This document shows, piece after piece, positions 53,881 to 61,908 of a DNA stretch of 64,000 bases. The stretch's first letter is position 1. The number at the start of each line of letters is the position of its first letter. Position numbers and translations under genes: made by a program. The DNA comes from Phyllobacteriaceae bacterium (lineage in GTDB: Bacteria > Pseudomonadota > Alphaproteobacteria > Rhizobiales > Rhizobiaceae): positions 62,001-126,000 of the forward strand of contig PAPF01000035.1 of NCBI GenBank assembly GCA_002708825.1. Reading direction: 5' to 3'. The notes below the pieces were generated by a model, which was given only the letters and a program-made list of their open reading frames with translations, searched no databases and was not told the origin of the DNA.

Positions 53881-54759
53881 ATGACCATGGCCGCCAAGAC
53901 CAACCGCATCGCCTTCCAGGGCGAACCCGGCGCGAATTCCGACACCGCCTGCCGGGACATGTTCCCCGCCATGGAGCCCATGCCCTGTCCCACCTTCGAG
54001 GATGCCTTCGTGGCGGTGGAAGGCGGCAAGGCCGATCTCGCCATGATCCCGATCGAGAACACCATCGCCGGGCGCGTGGCCGATATCCACCATCTCCTGC
54101 CGGAAAGCCGGCTGCACATTGTCGGCGAGTATTTCCTGCCGATCCATTTTCAGCTCATGGTCCTGCCGGAGGCCGACATGGCCGGCATCAAGGCCGTGCA
54201 CAGCCACATCCACGCGCTCGGCCAGTGTCGCAAGATCATCCGCAAGCACCGCTGGAAGCCTGTGGTGGCTGGCGATACGGCGGGCGCCGCGCGCTTCGTG
54301 CGTGATCTCGGCGACGTGACCCAGGCGGCGCTTGCGCCGCGCCTGGCCGCCGACCTCTACGGCCTCAAGATCATCGCCTCGGATGTCGAGGACCAGGAGA
54401 ACAACGTCACGCGTTTCGTCGTCCTGTCGCGCGACAAGGTCATCCCCGCCCGCGTCGATGGCGAGATGATGATGACCACCTTTGTCTTCCGGGTGCGCAA
54501 CATTCCCGCAGCGCTCTACAAGGCCATGGGCGGTTTCGCCACCAATGGCGTGAACATGACGAAGCTGGAAAGCTACCAGATGGGTGGCAAGTTCTTCGCT
54601 ACCCAGTTCTATGCCGATATCGAGGGCCACCCGGACGACGCCAATGTGCGCCTGGCGCTCGAGGAACTGGCCTTCTTCTCGCGCGATGTGCGCGTGCTCG
54701 GCGTTTACGAGGCCCACGCCTTCCGCGCCACCCAGGCGGAGGAAGCCGACGGGCGCTGA
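53881..54759 (+). CDS. pheA: Prephenate dehydratase
   Basis: A 292-residue monofunctional PDT that makes phenylpyruvate for phenylalanine synthesis. The catalytic PDT domain (about 8-185) opens ISFQ-like IAFQGEPGANSDTAC and ends with the key TRF motif in NNVTRFVVLS; the C-terminal ACT domain (about 195-280) with GGFATNGVNMTKLES binds phenylalanine for feedback control. No chorismate mutase domain. ATG 53881 is listed; ATG 53887 has better Shine-Dalgarno spacing. Coupled to kdsB. Confidence 0.97.
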   Translation: MTMAAKTNRIAFQGEPGANSDTACRDMFPAMEPMPCPTFEDAFVAVEGGKADLAMIPIENTIAGRVADIHHLLPESRLHIVGEYFLPIHFQLMVLPEADMAGIKAVHSHIHALGQCRKIIRKHRWKPVVAGDTAGAARFVRDLGDVTQAALAPRLAADLYGLKIIASDVEDQENNVTRFVVLSRDKVIPARVDGEMMMTTFVFRVRNIPAALYKAMGGFATNGVNMTKLESYQMGGKFFATQFYADIEGHPDDANVRLALEELAFFSRDVRVLGVYEAHAFRATQAEEADGR

Positions 54760-54804
54760 GGCGGCGCGGCGGGAACCAACCGCGCGCCGCTCCGTTCATG
54801 AGCC

Positions 54805-55530
54805 ATGGAGCGCGCGATGGATCGGTGGCCGGAGGGCCGGAATGCGGGACAACATGCAGGGTGGACTGCCGGGATGGCGGGCGGCGCTGCGCTTCTCGTT
54901 CTGGTGGCCGCGCTCGTGTCGCTGGGCCTGACGGCCGGTATCGACGGCTGGATCCTGGAGAGCCTGCGCTCGGCCGACGATCTCTCCGACGCGCTCGGCC
55001 CCGTCTGGTTCGAGAATACCGTGCGCGCGTTCACCGCGCTGGGCGGGTATCCGGTCATCGTCTTCGCCGTGCTCAATGCCGTCGTCATCCTTGCCCTGTC
55101 GGGCGAACGGCGGGCTGCCATTCTGGTAATAATCTCGGTGGCCGGTGCCTCTGCGCTGAGTTCGGGCCTTAAACAGGTGTTCGAGCGCCAGCGCCCGGAT
55201 ATCGTCGCGCATCTCGATCCGACCATCGTTCCCGTCAGCTTTCCCAGTTCGCATGCCACCGTGTCGCTCGTCGCCTGGTTGACCCTTGCCCTGGTGCTGG
55301 CGCGCCACGTGAGCGTTCCGGCGGTGCGCACATATCTCATCGCAGCCGCTATCGTGCTTGCCATGCTCGTCGGGCTCAGCCGCATCTATCTCGGTGTCCA
55401 CTGGCCAAGCGACGTTGTGGCCGGTTGGGCGCTGGGGCTTGCATGGGTGTCGCTGGTCTTTGGCTACGATGCCCGGATGCGCGCCCGTCCGCAGCCGGCA
55501 CGTGGTACGGATGAAAGGCGCCGGTCATGA
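54805..55530 (+). CDS. PAP2 superfamily membrane phosphatase
   Basis: A 241-residue type 2 phosphatidic acid phosphatase-like protein with about six membrane helices. The three active-site motifs are present: KQVFERQRP (about 125), PSSHATVS (about 150) and SRIYLGVHWPSDV (about 195) with the nucleophile-side histidines. It probably dephosphorylates a lipid phosphate such as undecaprenyl diphosphate or phosphatidate outside the membrane. Its stop overlaps the DUF1206 start (4 bases). ATG 54817 is an alternative. Confidence 0.88.
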   Translation: MERAMDRWPEGRNAGQHAGWTAGMAGGAALLVLVAALVSLGLTAGIDGWILESLRSADDLSDALGPVWFENTVRAFTALGGYPVIVFAVLNAVVILALSGERRAAILVIISVAGASALSSGLKQVFERQRPDIVAHLDPTIVPVSFPSSHATVSLVAWLTLALVLARHVSVPAVRTYLIAAAIVLAMLVGLSRIYLGVHWPSDVVAGWALGLAWVSLVFGYDARMRARPQPARGTDERRRS

Positions 55531-56321
55531 ACGCCCGCCCGCGCCAATGGCTTCGCGTTCTGGCCCGCTGGGGTTATGCGGCACGCGGCGTCGTCTATCT
55601 GCTGACGGGAGGCCTGGCGCTCCTGGCAGCGCTCGGCACGGCCGAGGAAACCGGCACCCGCGGCGCCCTGCGCACGCTCATGGCGCAGGATTTCGGCCCG
55701 CTGCTCCTGATCGTCATCGCGATCGGTCTTGTCTCCCATGCCGCCTGGCGCCTGTCGCAGTCGATCCTCGACGCCGATGATCATGGCCTTGGGTGGCGTG
55801 GCCTTGCCGTTCGGGCCGGCCTGCTGGCAAGCGGGCTGAGCTACGGCGCGCTCGCGCTGTACGCGCTGGGCCTGGCTGGCCTGGCCGGTGCGGGTTCTGG
55901 CGGTGGCGGCAACGATGCCGTCGCGATGCTGGTTGCGCTCACGGGATCGTGGGCCGGCACGATCATCCTGTCGCTGGTCTTCGCCGCCATTGCTGTCGCC
56001 CATGGCTGGAAGGCGTTGACAGCCGGATACACGAAATTCGTCCACCCGCCGGCCCGCTTTGAAAACGCGGTCCACCTTGTCTCGATCGGGGGGCTGCTCG
56101 CGCGCGGTGCCGTTTTCGCCGCCATCGCATTTCTGCTCTGGGCGCGGCGTATCGATTACGGTGCGCGGGACATGCCCGATACCGAAACCGTGCTGACCTG
56201 GACGGAAAACCTGCCTGGCGGCGCCGCCGTGCTGGCAGGGCTCGGGGTGGGACTGATCCTGTTCTGCCTCTACAGCTTCGCCGAGGCGGCATGGCGCGAG
56301 GTCCGCCTGCCATCAACCTGA
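55527..56321 (+). CDS. DUF1206 family membrane protein
   Basis: A 264-residue protein with about six membrane helices arranged as three repeats, each beginning with an Ala/Arg-Gly-Tyr/Val pattern (ARWGYAARGVVYLLTGG, VRAGLLASGLSYGALAL, IGGLLARGAVFAAIAF). This is the DUF1206 fold; the function is not known. The ATG overlaps the PAP2 phosphatase stop (ATGA), suggesting they act together or are simply co-expressed. The gene ends 14 bases from the convergent nudC gene. Confidence 0.85.
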   Translation: MNARPRQWLRVLARWGYAARGVVYLLTGGLALLAALGTAEETGTRGALRTLMAQDFGPLLLIVIAIGLVSHAAWRLSQSILDADDHGLGWRGLAVRAGLLASGLSYGALALYALGLAGLAGAGSGGGGNDAVAMLVALTGSWAGTIILSLVFAAIAVAHGWKALTAGYTKFVHPPARFENAVHLVSIGGLLARGAVFAAIAFLLWARRIDYGARDMPDTETVLTWTENLPGGAAVLAGLGVGLILFCLYSFAEAAWREVRLPST

Positions 56322-56335
56322 GACGGTAGCGCCAT

Positions 56336-57283
56336 TCAGCCCGCCGCCACCCAGTCCGCGATCAGCCGGTGGGCGATGGCGCGCGACGGCGGGATCGCGG
56401 GACGGTCCGGATCGCCCGGTGTCCGGGTCAGCATCTCACGCACCTCGTCGCGGGAGAACCAGCGGCAATCCTCCAGTTCCGTGCGGTCCGGGTCGATGTC
56501 GAAGCTCACTGCCTCTCCATAGCAGCCGATCATCAGGGAATGGGGAAAGGGCCATGGCTGGCTGGCATGATAGGCAACCCGGCCGATGGCGATGCCGGAT
56601 TCCTCCAGCGTCTCGCGGCGCACCGCGTCCTCGATGCTCTCGCCCGGCTCGATGAACCCGGCGAGGCAGGAATACATGCCGGGCGGGAAATGCGGGCTGC
56701 GGCCCAGCACGCAGCGGTCATTGTCCAGCGCCAGCATGATGGCCACCGGATCGGTGCGCGGAAAGACCTCCGCCTTGCAGCCCGGACAGACCCGCTTGAC
56801 GCCGCCCCCGCCCATGGCGGTTCTCTCGCCGCAGCGGCCGCAGAACCGGTTCGTGGCGTGCCATGCCAGCAGCGCCGCGCCTTGCGCCAGCGCCGCTTCC
56901 GTTTCGCGGGTCAGCAATTGCTGCATGTAGAGCGAGCGGTAATCGATCGCCTTGACCGGGGCGGGCAGCGCTTCCGGATCGAGCGTGGAGGGAACGGCCA
57001 GCACCGGGTGGCCGTCCTCGTGGCCGAGCAGGATCGCGTCAGCCAGCTTCGCACCGAGACCTTGTGCTGTCGCGACATCGTGCAGACCCTGCATGCCATC
57101 GCCGTCGGCCAGCATGTAGAGCCGCCCCGCACGGGCCACGAAAACGCGCGCCAAGGGGTCGTCCAGCGCCTTTTCCACGCAATCGTCGGCCCGGTGTTCC
57201 GACTGGCGGTCGATCCGGTTGCCGGCGAAGCCGACGCGTGTTGAGGGTTCGTCGGCCGGCGCGTCGAAGAACGGAAATGTCAT
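56336..57283 (-). CDS. nudC: NADH pyrophosphatase / NAD-cap RNA hydrolase
   Basis: A 315-residue NudC-type Nudix enzyme. Zinc ribbon with CGRCG and CPGCK (about 170-195), catalytic Nudix box GFIEPGESIEDAVRRETLEESG (about 225-246) and the NudC-specific SQPWPFPHSLM (about 260). It hydrolyses NAD(H) and can remove NAD caps from RNA. The N-terminal region is longer and less conserved. The ATG follows AGGAAAA, which itself abuts a run of nine C (plus-strand G9 at 57297-57305). Confidence 0.94.
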   Translation of the reverse strand: MTFPFFDAPADEPSTRVGFAGNRIDRQSEHRADDCVEKALDDPLARVFVARAGRLYMLADGDGMQGLHDVATAQGLGAKLADAILLGHEDGHPVLAVPSTLDPEALPAPVKAIDYRSLYMQQLLTRETEAALAQGAALLAWHATNRFCGRCGERTAMGGGGVKRVCPGCKAEVFPRTDPVAIMLALDNDRCVLGRSPHFPPGMYSCLAGFIEPGESIEDAVRRETLEESGIAIGRVAYHASQPWPFPHSLMIGCYGEAVSFDIDPDRTELEDCRWFSRDEVREMLTRTPGDPDRPAIPPSRAIAHRLIADWVAAG

Positions 57284-57333
57284 TGGTCGTTTTCCTGGGG
57301 GGGGGTGCGGAAGGGGCAGGTGAAGGAGATGTG

Positions 57334-57762
57334 TCAGGCGGCCGAGACGGCCTCCTTGAGGCGCGAGACAAACTGGTGCCGGTCTTCCTTGCGCCACGGC
57401 GTTCGTTCGCCATGGCCCCAGACCGGCCCCGGCCAGTTCGCGTCACCCTCGTTGCGGGCCACGATGTGCCAGTGCAATTGCCGCACGACATTGCCGAGCG
57501 CCCCGGCATTGATCTTGTCACAGCCGGTCACGCTCTTCAGCGCCGCCGCCACGAGGTTGGTCTCGAAGGTCAGCATGGCCTGGTCGAGCGGCGTCAGATC
57601 GTGCAGTTCCTGGATGTCCGGCCTTTGCGGGATCAGGATGAGCCAGGGCCACCGGCTGTCGTTCATCAGCCGCAATTCGCAAAGGCCGAGCCAAAGGACC
57701 GGAAACGTGTCGGCTTCCAGCCGTCTGTCGAGTTCGAAACCCGCCTTGACCCGTGGCAACAT
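57334..57762 (-). CDS. HIT family protein
   Basis: A 142-residue histidine triad protein. The triad motif reads RQLHWHIVAR; the first His of the classical H-X-H-X-H is Gln here, while the central nucleophile His and the following His remain. DSRWPWLILIPQRPDIQEL forms the N-terminal strand-loop. HIT proteins hydrolyse nucleotide conjugates; the substrate is unknown. It lies 50 bases upstream of nudC on the same strand, so they may be co-transcribed. Confidence 0.85.
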   Translation of the reverse strand: MLPRVKAGFELDRRLEADTFPVLWLGLCELRLMNDSRWPWLILIPQRPDIQELHDLTPLDQAMLTFETNLVAAALKSVTGCDKINAGALGNVVRQLHWHIVARNEGDANWPGPVWGHGERTPWRKEDRHQFVSRLKEAVSAA

Positions 57763-57789
57763 TCCCTAGTGTCCGCTCTCTGTTTCATC

Positions 57790-57806
57790 TTGTCCTGAAA
57801 GGACAA
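57790..57806. promoter_or_regulatory. Palindromic operator-like site
   Basis: TTGTCC TGAAA GGACAA, a perfect 6-bp inverted repeat with a 5-base spacer, 28-44 bases upstream of the HIT gene start (minus strand) and about 110 bases before the SRP RNA. Symmetry and position suggest a repressor binding site, but I do not recognise the regulator. Confidence 0.4.
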
Positions 57807-57918
57807 TCCTGACTCAAGTTTTCATTTCTGTCTTGTGATTTTTCGGCTGCCGATGCCGGCCCGCGTTCGAAAACCGCCGCGCGCGGCTTGCATTCGGGCC
57901 GAAAAGAAACGATATGGG

Positions 57919-58023
57919 CAGCGGGAGGCTGGTGGTGGACGAGCCACTCGCCAACCGGGTCAGGTCCGGAAGGAAGCAGCCCCAACGAGCCATGGCGCGG
58001 GTCATCGTGCCAGCCTCCCGCCT
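57919..58023 (+). ncRNA. ffs: Signal recognition particle RNA (4.5S type)
   Basis: The universally conserved SRP loop motif GGTCAGGTCCGGAAGGAAGC is present at 57958-57977 and continues AGCC. The ends pair as a long stem: GCGGGAGGCTGG at 57921-57932 with CCAGCCTCCCGC at 58010-58021. The size (about 105 bases) suits a small bacterial SRP RNA. It binds Ffh and targets nascent membrane proteins. Its location immediately before dnaX is conserved in alphaproteobacteria. Exact ends are estimated from the stem. Confidence 0.95.
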
Positions 58024-58106
58024 ATCCTCATCCCCATGCGGGCATCGGATTGACCGCGCCGCGCCCCCCTGCAAGTATCGCCGGGAACGGAGACCAGGCC
58101 CGAGCC

Positions 58107-59936
58107 ATGAGCGAACAGTCCGGCGGCCAGAAGACACCCTACCGGGTGCTCGCCCGCAAATACCGTCCGCGTGATTTCACCGACCTGATCGGCCAGGAGC
58201 CGATGGTGCGCACCCTGACCAACGCCTTCCATTCGGGCCGCATCGCCCAGGCGTGGATGCTGACCGGCGTGCGCGGCGTGGGCAAGACGACGACGGCCCG
58301 TATTCTCGCCCGGGCGCTCAATTACGAAACCGATACGGTGGACGCTCCGTCCATCGACCTGTCGGTCCCCGGCCAGCATTGCCAGGCGATCATGGAAGGC
58401 CGCCATGTCGACGTGATCGAGATGGACGCGGCCTCTCACACCGGTATCGGCGATATCCGCGAGATCATCGAGCAGGTGCGCTACATGCCCTCGGTGGCGC
58501 GCTACAAGGTCTTCATCATCGACGAGGTCCACATGCTGTCGACGGCGGCCTTCAACGGCCTGCTGAAGACGCTGGAGGAGCCCCCGCCGCACGTGAAGTT
58601 CATCTTCGCCACCACCGAGATCCGCAAGGTGCCGGTCACGGTCCTGTCGCGGTGCCAGCGTTTCGACCTGCGCCGTGTCGACGCCGAGGCGCTGACCCGT
58701 CACCTCGCACGCATCGCCGAACTGGAAGACGTGCAGGTGGAACCTGATGCGCTGGCCATGATGGCGCGCGCCGCGGAAGGCTCGGTGCGCGATTCGCTCT
58801 CCATCCTCGACCAGGCGATTGCCCACGGCAGCGGTCATGTCACGGCGCAGGCCGTGCGGTCCATGCTGGGCCTTGCCGACAATGCCCGCGTCATCGACCT
58901 GTTTGAAATGCTGATGCGCGGCGACCTGCCCGGTGCGCTGGGCGAATTGAAGGCGCAATATGATGCCGGCGCCGATCCGGCCATCGTGCTGACCGACCTG
59001 GCCGGTTTCACCCATCTCGTCACGCGGCTGCGCTTCGTCCCCGAAGCCGCCGACGACGCCTCCCTGAGCCAGGACGAGCGCACGCGAGGCCTCGAATTTT
59101 CGCAGAACCTCTCGGTGCGCATACTCTCGCGCGCCTGGCAGATGCTTCTCAAGGGCATTCACGAGGTGCAGGGCGCTGCAAGGCCCTACGCCGCGGCGGA
59201 AATGGTTCTCATCCGCATCGCCCATGCCGCTGACCTGCCGACGCTGGACGATGCCATCCGCGCGATCGGGGAGGGGGGCGGCCAGCAGCCTTCCATGCCG
59301 GCAGCGCCACAGGGCGGCGCAGCGTCCGGCGGCCAGGGTTCGTCCGCATCACGGGGCGCGTCTCCGGCTCCGGCGGTTTCCCGGTCCACCCAGGCGGCGC
59401 AGCCCGTCTCCGGACCCGCGATGCGGCTTGTAGAGAGCCGGCCGGAACCCGTGACGGAAATGCACACCGCCCCGCAGGCCGAGCAGGCCGTCGACGCCGT
59501 GCCGGTGCGCTCGCTGGAGGACATCGTCGCCCTGGCGGATCAGCACCGCGACCTGCGCATCAAGATCGGCGTGCGCAATGGCGTGCGCCTCGTCTCGCTG
59601 ACGCCGGGGCACCTGTCGGTCTCGTTGACGGCCAATGCCGACCGCTCCCTGCTGACCGAACTTGCCCAGCGCCTGAAGCTCTGGACCGGGCGCAACTGGA
59701 TGGTTTCGCTAAGCCAGGAAGAGGGCGGGCGGACCCTTGCCGAGATCGAGGAGGAAACGCGCGAAACGCTGTTCTCCGATGCCAGCAAGGATCCGGCCGT
59801 GGCCGCCATCCTGCAGAAATTTCCTGGCGCGAAGGTGATCGATGTGCGCCTGCCCGCCGCGCCGGAAGAACTGCCCGGCGGCGAGGGCATGCCGGTCGAG
59901 GCCTTGCCCGATGACGATGACGACGACATCTTGTGA
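58107..59936 (+). CDS. dnaX: DNA polymerase III subunit gamma/tau
   Basis: A 609-residue clamp-loader ATPase. VLARKYRPRDFTDLIGQEPM, Walker A GVRGVGKTTTARILA (about 52), Walker B KVFIIDEVHMLS and sensor loop FIFATTEIRKVPVTVLSRCQRF are intact. The zinc-binding cysteines of E. coli DnaX are largely absent: only one Cys (GQHCQAI) remains in that segment. The C-terminal part (about 380-450) is Ala/Gly/Ser/Gln-rich linker, followed by a tau-type domain and an acidic end (DDDDDDIL). No obvious A-rich frameshift site for a short gamma form. MSEQSGGQ start is the family start. Confidence 0.97.
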   Translation: MSEQSGGQKTPYRVLARKYRPRDFTDLIGQEPMVRTLTNAFHSGRIAQAWMLTGVRGVGKTTTARILARALNYETDTVDAPSIDLSVPGQHCQAIMEGRHVDVIEMDAASHTGIGDIREIIEQVRYMPSVARYKVFIIDEVHMLSTAAFNGLLKTLEEPPPHVKFIFATTEIRKVPVTVLSRCQRFDLRRVDAEALTRHLARIAELEDVQVEPDALAMMARAAEGSVRDSLSILDQAIAHGSGHVTAQAVRSMLGLADNARVIDLFEMLMRGDLPGALGELKAQYDAGADPAIVLTDLAGFTHLVTRLRFVPEAADDASLSQDERTRGLEFSQNLSVRILSRAWQMLLKGIHEVQGAARPYAAAEMVLIRIAHAADLPTLDDAIRAIGEGGGQQPSMPAAPQGGAASGGQGSSASRGASPAPAVSRSTQAAQPVSGPAMRLVESRPEPVTEMHTAPQAEQAVDAVPVRSLEDIVALADQHRDLRIKIGVRNGVRLVSLTPGHLSVSLTANADRSLLTELAQRLKLWTGRNWMVSLSQEEGGRTLAEIEEETRETLFSDASKDPAVAAILQKFPGAKVIDVRLPAAPEELPGGEGMPVEALPDDDDDDIL

Positions 59937-59963
59937 CATGGACCCGAAAGCGGGAGAGAGACA

Positions 59964-60287
59964 ATGAAAGACCTCATGGGCCTGATGAGCAAGGCCAAGG
60001 AAATGCAGGCCCGGATGCAGGCCTTGCAGGAGGAGATGGCCAACATCACCGCCGACGGCCGGTCCGGTGGCGGGCTGGTGACCGTCACCCTGTCCGGCAA
60101 GGGCGAGATGCGCGGCCTGAAGATCGACCCGTCGCTCTTCAAGGAGGATGACGTCGAGATCCTGGAGGACCTGATCGTCGCGGCCCACAACGAGGCCAAG
60201 GCCAAGGTTGAACAGGTCATGGCCGAAAAGACGCAGGAACTGACCGCCGGCCTGCCCATTCCGCCCGGCATGAAACTGCCGTTCTGA
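59964..60287 (+). CDS. YbaB/EbfC family nucleoid-associated protein
   Basis: A 107-residue protein with the family features [35 protein letters not shown] and a helical C-terminus rich in Lys/Glu. It binds DNA and influences nucleoid structure or gene expression. GGGAGAGAG lies before the ATG. It follows dnaX by 27 bases. In many bacteria recR comes next; here it does not. Confidence 0.96.
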   Translation: MKDLMGLMSKAKEMQARMQALQEEMANITADGRSGGGLVTVTLSGKGEMRGLKIDPSLFKEDDVEILEDLIVAAHNEAKAKVEQVMAEKTQELTAGLPIPPGMKLPF

Positions 60288-60294
60288 ACCGGTC

Positions 60295-60330
60295 GGGGTC
60301 CTGCGCGTCAGGCCCCTGCCTTTCTTTCTT
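60295..60330 (+). terminator. Probable terminator after ybaB
   Basis: GGGG, a bulged T, CCTG, loop CGCGT, CAGGCCCC, then TGCCTTTCTTTCTT. It starts 7 bases after the ybaB stop and marks the likely end of the dnaX-ybaB transcript. Confidence 0.55.
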
Positions 60331-60369
60331 GCCGCCGGGCGAACCTGGCCCCTTCCGGAGGCGTGTGCG

Positions 60370-61254
60370 ATGACGCTCGCGCAGGAAAACCTGCGTGGCG
60401 CGATGCTGATGGTCCTTGCGATGGCCTGCTTCGCCGTCGAGGACATGTTCATCAAGCGCGCTGCCATGGCCTTGCCCGTCGGCGAGGTGCTGGTTCTTTT
60501 CGGACTGGCCGGAATGGCCGGCTTTTCGCTGATCGCCGCCCTGCGCGGCCAGCGGCCCTGGCATCGAGCCATGCTGGGACGGACCCTCATGCTGAAAGCG
60601 GTGTTCGAGGTGATCGGCCGGCTTGGCTACACGCTCGGCATCGCCATGACGCCGCTTTCCAATGCCTCCGCAATCCTCCAGGCCACGCCGCTGGTCGTGG
60701 TGGCCGGCGCCGCCGTGCTGTTCGGTGAAAAGGTCGGCCTGCGCCGCTGGCTGGCGGTCGGCATCGGCTTCCTCGGCGTGCTGATCGTGCTCAGGCCCGG
60801 CATGGAAGGGTTCGTTCCGGCCGCCCTCTGGACGGTGATCGGCATGTTCGGCTTTGCCGGTCGCGACCTTGCCTCCCGCGCCGCGCCGAAGGTGCTGTCC
60901 AATCCGCAACTGGGCGCCCATGGCTTTGCCGCGCTGGCAGTGGCCGGGCTCGTCCTCCTGCCCTTCACCGGCGCGCCGGCCGCCCCCGCGCCCGGGGCCC
61001 TCGGCTTCGTAGCCGCCGCCTCGCTGTTCGGTGTTGCAGCCTACTGGAGCCTGACCGCGGCCATGCGCATGGGCGAGGTCGCCGTGGTGACGCCGTTCCG
61101 CTACACCCGTCTCCTGTTCGGGATCGCGCTCGGCATTGCCGTTTTCGGCGAAACCTTCGATGGCGCCACGCTGGCCGGTTCGCTGCTGATCCTGGCGTCG
61201 GGACTCTACACGCTCCTGCGCCGCCCGCGGCGCGAGCCCTTCGCGGCAACATGA
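60370..61254 (+). CDS. EamA/DMT family transporter
   Basis: A 294-residue protein with about ten membrane helices in two EamA repeats (first about 5-140, second about 150-285). Typical elements include NLRGAMLMVLAMACFAVEDM, PLSNASAILQATPLVVVAGA, and FGVAAYWSLTAAMRMGEVAVV near the second repeat end. These drug/metabolite carriers export amino acids or other small solutes; the substrate is unknown. GGAGG lies 8 bases before the ATG. Confidence 0.9.
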   Translation: MTLAQENLRGAMLMVLAMACFAVEDMFIKRAAMALPVGEVLVLFGLAGMAGFSLIAALRGQRPWHRAMLGRTLMLKAVFEVIGRLGYTLGIAMTPLSNASAILQATPLVVVAGAAVLFGEKVGLRRWLAVGIGFLGVLIVLRPGMEGFVPAALWTVIGMFGFAGRDLASRAAPKVLSNPQLGAHGFAALAVAGLVLLPFTGAPAAPAPGALGFVAAASLFGVAAYWSLTAAMRMGEVAVVTPFRYTRLLFGIALGIAVFGETFDGATLAGSLLILASGLYTLLRRPRREPFAAT

Positions 61255-61270
61255 AGGACAGTCCTGCCGC

Positions 61271-61774
61271 TCAACCCAGGTCCTTCTCCATGAGGACAGC
61301 GGGAAAGGCGATGTCGCTGGCGAGCATCACCGAAACCTCCTCCAGCCGGCGGAAGCCGTGACGGGCATAGAATTTTTCCGCCGGACGGGAGGAAAAGCAC
61401 ATCAGCCGGCGCACGCCCTGCCGCCGGGCTTCCGCCATGCAGGCGGTGAGGATGGCGCCGCCCACGCCGCCGCGCATCAGGTCCGGATGGGTGGCGAAGT
61501 GGCGGATATGGCCGGTGGCGTCCTCGATGCGGCCCGTGCCGGGTGTCGCGACGCTCCAGCCGCCGCAACCGGCCAGTTGTCCGCCGACCGATGCGGCGAA
61601 GTAGCGCCCCGAATTGAGCAGCGCCGGATCGATGCGCAGCATGGCCGGCAGCGCGTCGGTCAGGATGTCGTCGCTGTACCAGCCGGGATAGACGGCGGAA
61701 TAGCAGGCCTCGATCAGCGCTTCCAGCGCATCCCGGTCATCGGCCGTCGCGCGCCGGATCACGACATCGTTCAT
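61271..61774 (-). CDS. GNAT family N-acetyltransferase
   Basis: A 167-residue acetyltransferase beginning MNDVVIRRATADDRDALEALIEAC, the usual GNAT N-terminal motif. The acetyl-CoA site motif (Q/R-X2-G-X-G/A) is seen in HPDLMRGGVGGAILTACMAEA (about 95-115), and the C-terminal beta strand KFYARHGFRRLEEV is typical. GGAGA lies 8 bases before ATG 61774; the longer frame starts upstream in less conserved sequence. Acceptor substrate unknown. Convergent with the EamA gene. Confidence 0.87.
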   Translation of the reverse strand: MNDVVIRRATADDRDALEALIEACYSAVYPGWYSDDILTDALPAMLRIDPALLNSGRYFAASVGGQLAGCGGWSVATPGTGRIEDATGHIRHFATHPDLMRGGVGGAILTACMAEARRQGVRRLMCFSSRPAEKFYARHGFRRLEEVSVMLASDIAFPAVLMEKDLG

Positions 61775-61908
61775 TCCCGTTTCTCCCGCCCTTGCCGGGC
61801 TGTTGTTGCAATGGGCATCACGTTTAGCGGTTACGGATTGATTTGCCATCCGCCGGATGGATGAAAAGCGTGACGGCCCGCCTATATGGACCCTCGAGCG
61901 AGGTGTGA

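Larger units (their letters stand above)
57763..58106. other. HIT-dnaX intergenic region containing SRP RNA
   Basis: 344 bases. It holds the SRP RNA gene (57919-58023), a TTGTCC-TGAAA-GGACAA palindrome at 57790-57806 near the HIT gene start, and a short GC-rich leader before dnaX. No protein gene is convincing. Confidence 0.7.

Noticed and set aside
58107-59936. Possible programmed frameshift in dnaX
   Set aside because: No A-rich slippery heptamer or following stem is seen in the linker region.
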